Shown here: positions 1-7,291 of the stretch, one piece after another
Position numbering within the stretch: the first letter of the stretch is position 1
How the letters are laid out: each line of letters begins with the position of its first letter
Assembly (NCBI GenBank): GCA_033761915.1
Contig: JANRMC010000091.1
Span: 1-12,975 of the forward strand
Reading direction: 5' to 3'
DNA: 12,975 bases
DNA from: JACMLD01 sp033761915
GTDB lineage: Bacteria > Bacteroidota > Bacteroidia > Chitinophagales > Chitinophagaceae
Translations under genes and position numbers: made by a program
The notes under the pieces: generated by a model
Database searches by the model: none
The model's input: only the letters and a program-made list of their open reading frames with translations
What the model was told of the DNA's origin: nothing

Positions 1-2
1 CA

Positions 3-1598
3 CACTATAGTGCCAGCTTTATTGAAACTATTTTTAGCCGGCACAATTTTGCGGCTATGCTCTCTATCTTTTTTGCTTTTGTGTTTTTAATTGTAGTGGG
101 CTTTTTTTTAGACAACAGCTATTTTCAATTGCCCGCTGCGGCCAGCATTACACTGTTTTTTGCAATACTGGTAGCGGTGGCAGGGGCCTTTTCTTATTTC
201 TTACAAAGCTGGAGTGTTCCTTTTTTTGTGGTGCTGCTGCTGGTGCTGAATGTACTGTACCGCTACGAAATTATTGATCCCACCAACAAAGCCTATGGCT
301 TAAATTATAACAAAGCCATCCCAAGGGCTATGTACGATAATGAAAGCCTGAATGAAATGGCCAAGCCGGCTAACAGCAGTGCAGATTATGATAATATGAT
401 TGCCATATTAAACCAATGGAAAGCAAAACAAAACAGCAGTAAACCCAAACTGGTTATAATAAATGTAAGCGGGGGCGGCACCCGCAGCGCTACGTTTACC
501 TTAAGCATGCTACAACGGCTGGATAGTTTAAGTGGTGGCGGGCTGATGGATAAAACATTTATGATTACAGGTGCCTCTGGTGGTATGTTGGGCGCTGCTT
601 ATTTCAGAGAACTGGCATTGCAAAAAAAGCAAACACCTTCTATTAATCTGCAGCACACAAAGTATGTAGATGATATTTCAAAAGACTTACTAAACGCCAC
701 CTTCTCTTCTTTTGTAGCCAGAGATCTGGCCTCGCCGGCACAACGTTTTACGGTGGGCCAATACTCTTATATAAAAGACCGTGGCTATGCTTTTGAGCAA
801 AAGCTATCTGAAAACACCCGCGGCCTGTTAAATAAGCAACTAAAAGATATTGCCCCGCTCGAGAAAAAAGCAACCGTGCCCCTGATGTTATTTAATGCAG
901 TTATTACCCGCGATGGCCGTAAGCTGGTAATAGGCACACAGCCCATGCGTTTTTTAATGAAACCGGTGCACGATACCAGCCTGAGTGTAGCACCCGATGC
1001 AGATGCGGTGGATTTTGCTTCTATGTTTGAAAAGCAAAACCCAATGAACCTGCGTTTGCTTACTGCGCTTAGAATGAATGCCACTTTTCCTTACGTGTTG
1101 CCCAATGTATGGCTGCCATCTGCACCGGTGATAGATGTAATGGATGCCGGCCTGCGTGATAATTTTGGACAAGAGATTGCATTACGCTTTATAGATGTTT
1201 TTAAAAAGTGGATTGATGAAAACACCAGTGGTGTTTTGTTAATACAAATACGAGACCGAAAAGTAGGTGCGTGGGATAGCCCCTTTGAGTCTGAAGCCGT
1301 TTCAGAACTGGTTACTAAACCTATGTTGCTGTTACAGTTTAACTGGTATAAAATGCAGGAGTATAATCAGGATAATCTGGTTAGCCTTTCTCAGCAACTG
1401 GTGCGGCAACCTTTTCATAAAATTACTTTTCAATACGATAATAATAATAAAGAAAGCCGTGCCGCACTTAATTTTCATTTAACACAGCACGAGAAAAACG
1501 ATATCAAAGCATCGCTTGATAATGAAATTAACAGCAATGTGTATCAAAAATTCTACACCCTTATAAAAAGTGCAGACAGTGCTTTATTAAAACAATAA
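3..1598 (+). CDS. Membrane-anchored patatin-like phospholipase, 5' partial
   Basis: The reading frame is open from the left edge (first whole codon at base 3), so the Met at 57 is probably internal and the true N-terminus lies outside the window. Numbering from that Met, three hydrophobic stretches (about 1-18, 28-50 and 53-68) suggest a membrane anchor, and probably more helices lie upstream. The patatin hydrolase domain follows: a glycine-rich oxyanion loop GGGTRS (139-144), the nucleophile elbow GASGG with Ser174 (codon 576-578), and the catalytic Asp363 in DAGLRDNFG, where DGG/DGA is more usual. Family knowledge predicts a Ser-Asp dyad lipid acyl hydrolase. The substrate, and which side of the membrane the active site faces, cannot be read from the sequence. 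The gene converges with the lipid kinase gene; repeat copy A starts 3 nt after its stop. Confidence 0.88.
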   Translation, partial: HYSASFIETIFSRHNFAAMLSIFFAFVFLIVVGFFLDNSYFQLPAAASITLFFAILVAVAGAFSYFLQSWSVPFFVVLLLVLNVLYRYEIIDPTNKAYGLNYNKAIPRAMYDNESLNEMAKPANSSADYDNMIAILNQWKAKQNSSKPKLVIINVSGGGTRSATFTLSMLQRLDSLSGGGLMDKTFMITGASGGMLGAAYFRELALQKKQTPSINLQHTKYVDDISKDLLNATFSSFVARDLASPAQRFTVGQYSYIKDRGYAFEQKLSENTRGLLNKQLKDIAPLEKKATVPLMLFNAVITRDGRKLVIGTQPMRFLMKPVHDTSLSVAPDADAVDFASMFEKQNPMNLRLLTALRMNATFPYVLPNVWLPSAPVIDVMDAGLRDNFGQEIALRFIDVFKKWIDENTSGVLLIQIRDRKVGAWDSPFESEAVSELVTKPMLLLQFNWYKMQEYNQDNLVSLSQQLVRQPFHKITFQYDNNNKESRAALNFHLTQHEKNDIKASLDNEINSNVYQKFYTLIKSADSALLKQ

Positions 1599-1601
1599 TG
1601 A

Positions 1602-1650
1602 GGTAGCCGGCAGCAGCAAAATGGCAGCATCCTTGCGTCGCACCCGTTAA
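1602..1650 (+). repeat. Dispersed intergenic repeat, copy A
   Basis: One of four related intergenic elements. It begins with GGTAGCC (1602-1608) and carries the core TTGCGTCGCACCC at 1633-1645. Bases 1624-1645 are identical over 22 nt to the reverse complement of 4534-4555 (copy B). The core contains the near-palindrome TGCG-T-CGCA. It fills most of the 75-bp gap between two convergent genes and lies just after the patatin gene stop, in the sense orientation. Confidence 0.8.
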
Positions 1651-1673
1651 CCGCAGCGCTTTACTCAGCATGT

Positions 1674-2576
1674 TTATCCGGCGGGTTGTATCAATTTAAA
1701 ACAGGCGGGCAGTACTTTAATGGTAAACTTTCGGGCAGTTTCGCGGGGCTCACCATCCACATGCAAAGGTGCATTGTCAATATTTTTAATAATCAAACCA
1801 TCGGTTTGAAAATATAATACACCAGACTTTTTTAATGCTTTGCTGGTAGCCATGGGGGTGCCGGTAGTTAATTGCTGCAATAAGGCCAGCGGTAATTGAG
1901 CTTTTAACATGCGTTGCACCACCACTATATCCAGTAGTCCATCGCTCAGGCTGGCCTTAGGGGCAATGGTAACATTGTTACCAAACTGGTTGCTGTTGGC
2001 AATACTTATAAAGTAGGCTTCTGTTTGTAATTCATGCTCGCCCCATTGCAGTAAAAAGCTATATGGCTTTGCCGTAAAAAAGTTTTTTATTGACTGCCTG
2101 GTATAAGTAGCCAGACCACGTTTTTTTTGCTGGGCAAAATCATGCGCCACTTTTGCATCAAAGCCAATACCACAAAGCATGCAGCTAAAGCTGTTATTAA
2201 TTAAAAACGCATCAGTAATGTGTGGTGTGCCTGTAAACGCAAGCTCAATGGCTTTAGTTAGCTGCTTTGGAATTTTAGCACTAAGCGCCAGACCATTGCC
2301 AGAACCAAGGGGTACAATACCAAAATTAACCGGGGTTTCTTTTAAAGCTTCTATAACCTGGTTAACAGAACCATCGCCACCGCAAATAATTACATCAGTA
2401 AACTTTTCTTCTTCTATGCGTTGTTTTACAAACTGATAATTACCGCTGGCCACAGTTGGTAAAATAACAGTTGTTGCTTTGTGTTCTTTTGCCGCTGCAT
2501 GAATTAAGTCTGGTAAAGATTGTTTAGAACGGGTACCAGAAATTGGGTTTACTAAGAATATAAATTTTCGGGGCAT
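1674..2576 (-). CDS. YegS/DgkB-type diacylglycerol/lipid kinase
   Basis: This 300-residue protein has the full length and motif order of the DAGK catalytic family (YegS/Rv2252/BmrU group). It has an N-terminal NPISG (10-14), the nucleotide-binding GGDGS (66-70), PLGSGNG (89-95), SDGLLD (211-216) and, near the C-terminus, VDGE (273-276). These are the ATP- and metal-binding signatures of lipid kinases that phosphorylate diacylglycerol or related lipids at the inner face of the membrane. There is no signal peptide or membrane segment, which fits a soluble or peripheral cytoplasmic enzyme. The start is 8 bp after the stop of the small secreted-protein gene, so the two are probably co-transcribed. 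The exact lipid substrate cannot be assigned: sphingoid bases and undecaprenol are alternatives in this superfamily. Confidence 0.92.
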   Translation of the reverse strand: MPRKFIFLVNPISGTRSKQSLPDLIHAAAKEHKATTVILPTVASGNYQFVKQRIEEEKFTDVIICGGDGSVNQVIEALKETPVNFGIVPLGSGNGLALSAKIPKQLTKAIELAFTGTPHITDAFLINNSFSCMLCGIGFDAKVAHDFAQQKKRGLATYTRQSIKNFFTAKPYSFLLQWGEHELQTEAYFISIANSNQFGNNVTIAPKASLSDGLLDIVVVQRMLKAQLPLALLQQLTTGTPMATSKALKKSGVLYFQTDGLIIKNIDNAPLHVDGEPRETARKFTIKVLPACFKLIQPAG

Positions 2577-2584
2577 GGCGCAAT

Positions 2585-3025
2585 TTACTCAAGAATTAAC
2601 TGGCATACCAAAAAGCGTTGAAGGCGTATACCACTGGGGCCACCTTTTTGCGGGGGCTGCTGTATGGTATACAGCAATAGTTTGCGGTGTTTTATCAGGG
2701 CTTCTTTATAATCTTTAAATAGTAAGGTATAAGTGCCTTCATCGCTGCCAAAGGTTTTTTCAGCTACCAACTCGTTTTCATTTATGGCCCATTGAAAGGT
2801 ACGCTGCCACCCGGGGTGCTTGCTGCCACATTTATAAACCAATTGCAGGCCAGCGTCTTCTTTTAACCACTGTTCTTTTATTGTAAGCATAGGGGCAGGG
2901 TTGTTGCCAATTGTTTTCAATTGCAATAGCAGTTCTTTTTTGTAATAGAACTTCAGTGCGTCTGGCTGTTGAGCAAATGCCGGCATGGTATAAATTAATA
3001 GTATGGCAAGTAAGCATTGTTTCAT
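2585..3025 (-). CDS. Small secreted protein of unknown function
   Basis: A protein of 146 residues. I place the start at the ATG 3023-3025 because it gives a clean Sec signal peptide (Met-Lys, hydrophobic core, cleavage after AFAQ). The upstream in-frame ATG at 3050-3052 would lie inside the terminator hairpin 3045-3075 and adds MFLFGTFKY ahead of the signal. The mature part is lysine-rich, has a single Cys pair region (YKCGSKH and VCQLILE) and several aromatic residues. I recognise no enzymatic motif. It is the first gene of a likely two-gene unit with the lipid kinase (8-bp gap), so the two may serve the same envelope process, but nothing else supports that. The function is unknown. Confidence 0.75.
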   Translation of the reverse strand: MKQCLLAILLIYTMPAFAQQPDALKFYYKKELLLQLKTIGNNPAPMLTIKEQWLKEDAGLQLVYKCGSKHPGWQRTFQWAINENELVAEKTFGSDEGTYTLLFKDYKEALIKHRKLLLYTIQQPPQKGGPSGIRLQRFLVCQLILE

Positions 3026-3044
3026 ATACTTAAAGGTACCAAAT

Positions 3045-3075
3045 AAAAACAAGCGGCTTAAAGCCGCTTGTTTTT
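3045..3075 (-). terminator. Strong intrinsic terminator after the OmpA-family gene
   Basis: AAAAACAAGCGGCTT (3045-3059) and AAGCCGCTTGTTTTT (3061-3075) are perfect 15-nt inverted arms around one base. The GC core AAGCGGCTT/AAGCCGCTT is flanked by A- and T-tracts, so it should work in both directions. On the minus strand it lies 13 nt after the OmpA stop. It ends about 20 nt before the start of the next minus-strand gene, so that gene needs a promoter within or right after the hairpin, or depends on readthrough. Confidence 0.88.
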
Positions 3076-3087
3076 ATAGAAAGAGTA

Positions 3088-3951
3088 CTATTTTTTAGGC
3101 TCCAGTAGTTTAAAAAACTGGTCTAACTGCGGTAATATAACTATACGGGTGCGGCGGTTGGTGGCCTTACCTTCTGTATTGGCATTATCTGTAATTGGCT
3201 TAAACTCTCCGCGGCCGGCAGCAGCCATACGGGTGGGGTCTAAGCCATATTGCTTTTGTAAAATTCTTACCACAGCTGTGGCACGTTTTACACTTAAATC
3301 CCAATTATCAACCAATACACCTTTAGCAAAAGGTACATTATCGGTATGGCCTTCTACCATAAACTCCATATCGGGTTGATTTTTTAAAACAGCGGCTACT
3401 TTGCCTAAAACTTCTTTTGCTTTATCTGTAATATCGTAACTGCCGCTTTTAAACAAGAGTTTATCTGAAATGTCTATATAAACAACGCCTTTATCCACTT
3501 TAATATTAATGTCTTCATCTTCCAGACTGCCAACAGCCCCCTTTAAATTCATAACCAGTGCCATGTTTAAAGAGTCTTTGCGGGCCAGCGATTCTTGCAG
3601 GGTTTGAATGTAGTTGTCTTTAGCACCAATATTTTCTAAAGATTTTTTGATGCTTTCTGCCTGTTGCGATGATATAACAGACAGATCCTGCAACTGCTTT
3701 AAGGCCTGTGTATTGTTTTCTTTTAAAAAACCTATTTGTTTATTAAGCCCGTTTATTTCAGTTTCCAGGGCTGTTTGTTTGCGGTTCAATTCAGTTTTAT
3801 CATCCTCGCATTTTTTTAAACTGCCTTGTAATTGTGTGTAAGAAGCATTGAGTGCTTCATATCGGGCCAGCTCTGCTTTAAACTTTTTTTGGCTTACGCA
3901 TGAGCTGGCTGTAATTACTGCGAAAGCTAACAGGGGAAGTAAATTTTTCAT
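3088..3951 (-). CDS. OmpA-family peptidoglycan-binding lipoprotein with coiled coil
   Basis: A protein of 287 residues. I start it at the ATG 3949-3951, because the signal MKNLLPLLAFAVITASSC then has a lipobox-like end with Cys18. The longer in-frame start at 3981 would add 10 residues ahead of it. Residues 20-135 or so are rich in Lys/Glu/Gln/Leu and look like a long coiled coil. The C-terminal OmpA domain (about 155-275) has EGHTDNVP (200-207), NWDLSVKRA (216-224) and NRRTRI (265-270), the region whose Asp and Arg bind diaminopimelate in peptidoglycan. It is probably anchored in the outer membrane and tethers it to the cell wall. The coiled-coil plus OmpA layout also resembles YiaD/MotB-like proteins. 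It is monocistronic, ending in the terminator at 3045-3075. Confidence 0.9.
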   Translation of the reverse strand: MKNLLPLLAFAVITASSCVSQKKFKAELARYEALNASYTQLQGSLKKCEDDKTELNRKQTALETEINGLNKQIGFLKENNTQALKQLQDLSVISSQQAESIKKSLENIGAKDNYIQTLQESLARKDSLNMALVMNLKGAVGSLEDEDINIKVDKGVVYIDISDKLLFKSGSYDITDKAKEVLGKVAAVLKNQPDMEFMVEGHTDNVPFAKGVLVDNWDLSVKRATAVVRILQKQYGLDPTRMAAAGRGEFKPITDNANTEGKATNRRTRIVILPQLDQFFKLLEPKK

Positions 3952-4045
3952 ACAAAATATTTTAACGATGAACAGCTGCAAAAATAGCCACTGCTGTAAT
4001 TATTGTTCTTAAACTTACGTTAAGTGGTACTATTAAATTATAACT

Positions 4046-4078
4046 AATTGCACTATGCCCGAAAATTTTAGTGCAATT
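4046..4078. promoter_or_regulatory. Perfect 10-bp inverted repeat upstream of the ArsC-like gene (candidate operator)
   Basis: AATTGCACTA (4046-4055) and TAGTGCAATT (4069-4078) are exact inverted arms with a 13-bp spacer. The right arm ends 23 bp before the ATG at 4102. The site lies between divergent genes (OmpA-like on -, ArsC-like on +), with no gene ending toward it, so a terminator is unlikely. A dimeric repressor site or a 5' UTR stem-loop are both possible. No regulator gene is nearby. Confidence 0.45.
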
Positions 4079-4101
4079 TTGCAGCCATTAATACATTTGG
4101 T

Positions 4102-4497
4102 ATGAAAAAGAAAAAACTGCTTTTTGTTTGCGTGGAAAACAGTAACCGCAGCCAGATGAGCCAGGCTTTTGCAATAATACATGGCGGCGAAACGGTAGCT
4201 GCGTACAGTGCCGGCAGCAAACCCAGCGGTATAGTAAACCCCAAGGCTATAGCCGCTATGAAAGAGTTGGGGTATGATTTAAGTACACACGACAGTAAAT
4301 CGCTGCAGGAAGTGGAGGCGTATGCACCCTTTGATGCGGTGGTAACCATGGGTTGTGGTGACGCCTGCCCCTGGATGCCTGCCAAACAATTTATAGATTG
4401 GCAAATACCCGACCCCAAGCATATGGAGCCCGATGAGTTTAATAAAGTGAGGGACTATATTGAAACGAAAATAAAAGAGTTGTTAAGCCGCTTATAA
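4102..4497 (+). CDS. Low-molecular-weight phosphatase / thioredoxin-type arsenate reductase
   Basis: A 131-residue protein of the LMW protein tyrosine phosphatase fold, at the usual length for ArsC of this type. The P-loop CVENSNRS (Cys10 to Arg16, CX5R) is followed by SQM. The second motif, MGCGDACP, supplies Cys85 and Cys89, and the general-acid Asp is in DPK (Asp104). Three cysteines in these positions are typical of thioredoxin-coupled arsenate reductases, which pass a disulfide from Cys10 to the later pair. That makes arsenate reduction more likely than tyrosine dephosphorylation. There is no arsR, arsB/acr3 or arsM in the window, so an arsenic role rests on family similarity alone. It is a single-gene unit; the stop is followed by repeat copy B. 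Confidence 0.85.
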   Translation: MKKKKLLFVCVENSNRSQMSQAFAIIHGGETVAAYSAGSKPSGIVNPKAIAAMKELGYDLSTHDSKSLQEVEAYAPFDAVVTMGCGDACPWMPAKQFIDWQIPDPKHMEPDEFNKVRDYIETKIKELLSRL

Positions 4498-4529
4498 TAA
4501 AACCAATGCCTGCATTAATAACTAACTGT

Positions 4530-4579
4530 TGAAGGGTGCGACGCAAGGATGCTGCTATGAAAAACAATAGCTGGTTACC
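4530..4579 (-). repeat. Dispersed intergenic repeat, copy B
   Basis: On the minus strand it begins with GGTAACC (4579-4573), 5 nt after the stop of the secreted-protein gene, and reaches the core TTGCGTCGCACCCTTCA at 4546-4530. Bases 4534-4555 match copy A exactly over 22 nt as the reverse complement. The linker can form a small GCTAT/ATAGC stem. It lies between two convergent genes. Confidence 0.8.
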
Positions 4580-4584
4580 CAATA

Positions 4585-5202
4585 TTAATAGTCTGCTGTA
4601 ATAGCTTCTGCTTTAGCCAGTGCCGCCACAGCCTTCATGCCGGCCGTAAATACGTGTAAACTGCTTTTACCATGCGTGGCAAAACTGCTGCTGTTGTTAA
4701 CCTGTAATTGAGGGGCAGATTTTTTACTTACATAGTATCCTTTAAAAAGGTTTTTACCGGTATTTTCAAAAGAGTTGTTATCGAGCGGTATGGGTTGCCA
4801 GCCGGAAGCATTGCCGGTGAAATATTCTATATTATCGAAATAGAAATTGCCATTGCCATTTACAGCCACATAAAGCCAGATGCGTTTCGCTTCGGGGTGA
4901 ATGCTGCCTTCTACGGTATATGTTTTTTCTGCGGTACCGCTGGCATTGGCATATACCATTGTGTTGCCGATGATATCTTCTTTATCGGCCCTTACCTGTA
5001 CGGCATAAATACGCACTTTGGAAAGATTGTCTGAAGGATCTTCTTTAACAGATAAACTGAATTTAAAATTACCACCACCCTCTGTTGTAAGCTTTACTTC
5101 TTTTACAAAATAAAAAGCATCCGGGTAATTATAGCGTTCGTTTTGAGCACTGCCACTTAAAAAGCAGGTAATAATAAATAAGGTAAAGACAAAGGTTTTC
5201 AT
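4585..5202 (-). CDS. Secreted protein of unknown function, beta-sandwich-like
   Basis: A protein of 205 residues with a clear Sec signal peptide (cleavage probably after SGSAQ, residue 20). Residues 28-130 are rich in alternating hydrophobic and polar residues, Gly, Asn and aromatics (KFSLSVKE, IWLYVAVNGNGNFYFDNIEYF), like a jelly-roll or carbohydrate-binding module. From about 140, a segment NSFENTGKN...GYYVSKK...HGKSSLHV resembles the start of a second such module, which breaks off in an Ala/Lys-rich tail. I infer a binding rather than a catalytic role and see no active-site motif. It lies 57 bp downstream of the AcpH-like gene on the same strand and may share its transcript. Repeat copy B begins 5 nt after the stop. 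The true family is not recognised. Confidence 0.7.
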   Translation of the reverse strand: MKTFVFTLFIITCFLSGSAQNERYNYPDAFYFVKEVKLTTEGGGNFKFSLSVKEDPSDNLSKVRIYAVQVRADKEDIIGNTMVYANASGTAEKTYTVEGSIHPEAKRIWLYVAVNGNGNFYFDNIEYFTGNASGWQPIPLDNNSFENTGKNLFKGYYVSKKSAPQLQVNNSSSFATHGKSSLHVFTAGMKAVAALAKAEAITADY

Positions 5203-5259
5203 AAAATATGATTTCTGGATATGGGTAAAACGAAAAAATGAGGGGATTAGTCTGTGTGT

Positions 5260-5856
5260 TTATGGGCGGGATACGAGTTTGTAATACGTTTCCTGCGAAA
5301 AATTATATAGTTGCGGAAAAAAATCATCGTAACAGGCTTTCAGTTGATGGTAATGCTGATTAAAAAGTGAGAAGGCGGTCTCAAAATCGGAAAGATAGGC
5401 GGCCCGGCGGGTAATACCCTGAAAGCTTCTTTCAATGCCATAAGCCAACCTGTAATTGTACAGCCAGTTTTGCGACTGCATATATGGGAACATGGCCTTA
5501 AACTTATCTGGAAAAACAGGGGAAAAAGGCTGCAATAAAGCGTAGCTATGCCGGGCAAATACCGCCAGTGAGGTATCTGTAAAATGATTGGGGTCTGTTG
5601 CCAGAAAATGATCATAGGCTACATCTACAAAAGCGGCACTGTATAAACGGTATGCGGGGCGGAAGATTTCTTTGGCTGTTTTGGTTGCCGCATGCTCATC
5701 TGTAAAAGCATCTATGGCACGATGAAGCTGGATGCCTTTTTGAATTTGGCTGTCAAATTCAAATTGTTTTTTGCCTTTAACAAAATCGCTGATAAGGTTG
5801 CCGGTTAATATAGCCGGGTTATTAAAAGACAGGTATGCATGTGCCAGGTAGTTCAT
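5260..5856 (-). CDS. acpH: Acyl carrier protein phosphodiesterase (AcpH family)
   Basis: A 198-residue cytoplasmic protein that matches the AcpH/DUF479 family from end to end. It begins with MNYLAHAYLS, then GNLISDFVKG (19-28), a GIQLHRAIDAFTDEH block (41-55) and VDVAYDHFLA (77-86). The conserved Asp and His residues in these blocks (Asp24, His45, Asp49, Asp53, Asp78, Asp82, His83) form the metal site of this HD-like hydrolase. AcpH removes the 4'-phosphopantetheine prosthetic group from holo-ACP, returning apo-ACP. The fatty-acid synthesis genes are not nearby. It is the first gene of a possible unit with the secreted protein downstream. The start is the only ATG that gives the conserved N-terminus. 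Confidence 0.88.
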   Translation of the reverse strand: MNYLAHAYLSFNNPAILTGNLISDFVKGKKQFEFDSQIQKGIQLHRAIDAFTDEHAATKTAKEIFRPAYRLYSAAFVDVAYDHFLATDPNHFTDTSLAVFARHSYALLQPFSPVFPDKFKAMFPYMQSQNWLYNYRLAYGIERSFQGITRRAAYLSDFETAFSLFNQHYHQLKACYDDFFPQLYNFSQETYYKLVSRP

Positions 5857-6294
5857 AAAATCTAATAGACTTACAATTTACATTTTATTACACAAGCATT
5901 GGTGCGTTGCTTAAAAACGATACTAAAAAATCCATTGCCTTAATTTAACGGTATATTAACCAGTAGTAAACAAATAAATTAAAAATGGCTGTAACCCATG
6001 GCTGGCCTGCATTTCGGTGGTCTGAAAAAATTATCTAACAAGAGTTATATGCTTTGTTTTTAACCTTAATTAGTAGTTGCAGCCATCAATCAAGTATTGC
6101 TTGCCCCGGGGTTGTAACAAAAATACTTTTGCATCGTCGTATATGGCAGGCAATAAAAATCTTTTAAACCCGCATTTATGCAATTGGCCGGTTAAAAACT
6201 GCAGTTGGCTGACAATTGCTTTTTAAAGGCGCTGAATGAAGATAGTTTTGCCTCATCAAAATCAAATATTGTTAAACATTAGACCTTAATTTTT
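5857..6294. other. 438-bp divergent intergenic region, no gene
   Basis: This region separates acpH (-) and the first PepSY-like gene (+) and must hold both promoters. Only very short open frames occur (17 codons at 5985-6038, 27 codons at 6143-6226), with no sign that they are genes. Visible structure is limited to a candidate Bacteroidota promoter at 6100-6131 and a 7-bp inverted repeat GCAATTG/CAATTGC (6180-6186 and 6213-6219). I recognise no riboswitch, tRNA or repeat copy. Confidence 0.6.
6100..6131 (+). promoter_or_regulatory. Candidate Bacteroidota-type promoter for the PepSY-like pair
   Basis: TACTTTTG (6124-6131) fits the TAnnTTTG -7 box used by the Bacteroidota primary sigma factor. 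CTTG (6100-6103) sits 20 nt upstream as a weak -33 box (consensus TTTG). Transcription would start near 6137 and give a leader of about 155 nt before the ATG at 6295. Such short matches occur by chance, so confidence is low. Confidence 0.3.
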
Positions 6295-6756
6295 ATGAAA
6301 AAGATTGTAGTAACGGTGGCGTTTGCAGCCGCAATATTAGTAGGTAACAGCTCTTTTGCCGCCGATAAAAATGACCCCGGCTATATTGTAAAAGAAGCAT
6401 TTAAAAGAGAGTTTGCACAGGTAAAAAATGTAACCTGGGATGCACTTTCTGCCGAAGACGGTATTTACAAAGCAAGTTTTGTACTTAATAACGAAAGTGT
6501 ACAGGCTTATTTTTCGGCCGGTGGAGAATATATTGGTACTGCCCGTACCATTTCTGTAAACCAATTGCCAATAATGGTAATTAAAGAATTGGCCAAAAAG
6601 TACGATACAGATACCGTGCAGGATGTGTTAGAGTATAGCAGTGGTAATGAGGTGTCTTATTATATCACTACAGCTACCAATAAAGGTAAATTAATGTTGA
6701 AAGCCACTGGTAACGGTACAATAACCGTTCATAAAAGAACGAAACAGGGTATGTAA
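6295..6756 (+). CDS. PepSY-like periplasmic protein, paralogue 1
   Basis: A 153-residue protein with a Sec signal peptide (cleavage after SSFA, about residue 22) and one small domain of the PepSY-like/BLIP-like type (DUF2874 group) common in Bacteroidota. The sequence runs FKREFAQVKNVTW, then YKASFVLNNESVQAYF, GEYIGTAR, LP and a C-terminal YYIT / GNGTITVHK. These blocks recur at the same spacing in the gene that follows, so the two are tandem duplicates. Members fold like beta-lactamase-inhibitor protein, but their function is unknown; neither a binding partner nor an activity can be claimed. It probably heads a two-gene unit with paralogue 2 (56-bp gap) that ends at the terminator 7292-7319. 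Confidence 0.85.
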   Translation: MKKIVVTVAFAAAILVGNSSFAADKNDPGYIVKEAFKREFAQVKNVTWDALSAEDGIYKASFVLNNESVQAYFSAGGEYIGTARTISVNQLPIMVIKELAKKYDTDTVQDVLEYSSGNEVSYYITTATNKGKLMLKATGNGTITVHKRTKQGM

Positions 6757-6812
6757 CCTAAAGCGCTTAGTGGCGTCAGATATAGTATAAAACAAAATTT
6801 AAAAATACAGAT

Positions 6813-7256
6813 ATGAAAAAGTTGATGATAGGCCTGGTGTTGGGAGCCTTTATAATAACTAACACAGCTTTTGCTAACAATAGCAATAATGTAAATGATA
6901 AAGTACAAACTTCTTTTAAACAAGAGTTTGCCACCGCACAAAACGTGGTGTTTTCTAAAACCAATAATTATATTAAAGCTGCTTTTACGCTTAACAATCA
7001 GGTAATGGAAGCGTATTACACAGCAGACGGTGAAATGATTGGTGTAAGTAAAAACCTTTTATCAACAGAACTGCCTATTGGTTTGCAGGTAGATTTAAAA
7101 AGAGATTATGTCGATTACTGGATCAGCGACCTGTTTGAGTTTGCAACAAATAGTAACAGCAGCTATTTTATTACCGTAGAAAATGCCGATCAAAAAATTA
7201 CACTGCAATCCAACGGCAACGAATGGGTTGTATATAAAAAAGCAAAAAAAGCATAA
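6813..7256 (+). CDS. PepSY-like periplasmic protein, paralogue 2
   Basis: A 147-residue secreted protein (signal peptide ending in NTAFA) with the same PepSY-like domain as its upstream neighbour. Shared blocks in order are SFKQEFATAQNVVF, YIKAAFTLNN, EAYYTADGEMIG, ELPIG, DLFEF, SYFIT and WVVYKK. The two mature proteins are clearly related but diverged, and this one is shorter by a few residues before the YIKAAF block. That fits an old tandem duplication with both copies kept. The gene is followed after 35 bp by an intrinsic terminator. Its role is unknown, and pairing or redundancy with paralogue 1 is only inferred. Confidence 0.85.
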   Translation: MKKLMIGLVLGAFIITNTAFANNSNNVNDKVQTSFKQEFATAQNVVFSKTNNYIKAAFTLNNQVMEAYYTADGEMIGVSKNLLSTELPIGLQVDLKRDYVDYWISDLFEFATNSNSSYFITVENADQKITLQSNGNEWVVYKKAKKA

Positions 7257-7291
7257 AGAATCTCTCCAGGTTTTGTTGGAAAGTGGAAATC

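Noticed and set aside
785..1172. Two open frames on the minus strand inside the patatin gene (785-1084 and 954-1172)
   Set aside because: They overlap each other and a well-supported gene, have no recognisable domain and no promoter or terminator; they are shadows of the codon usage.
4092..4099. TACATTTG, a match to the TAnnTTTG -7 box, just before the ArsC-like gene
   Set aside because: It ends 2 nt before the ATG, so transcription would start inside the coding sequence, and the nearest TTTG is only 10 nt upstream rather than about 20.
6180..6219. GCAATTG/CAATTGC inverted repeat upstream of the first PepSY-like gene
   Set aside because: The 7-bp arms are AT-rich and 26 nt apart; without conservation data it is not separable from chance, so it is mentioned only under the intergenic region.
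5985..6226. Tiny plus-strand ORFs of 17 codons (5985-6038) and 27 codons (6143-6226) before the PepSY-like pair
   Set aside because: Too short to judge and without a terminator, ribosome site or recognisable leader-peptide codon pattern. The second starts 11 nt after the candidate -7 box, which is suggestive but not enough.
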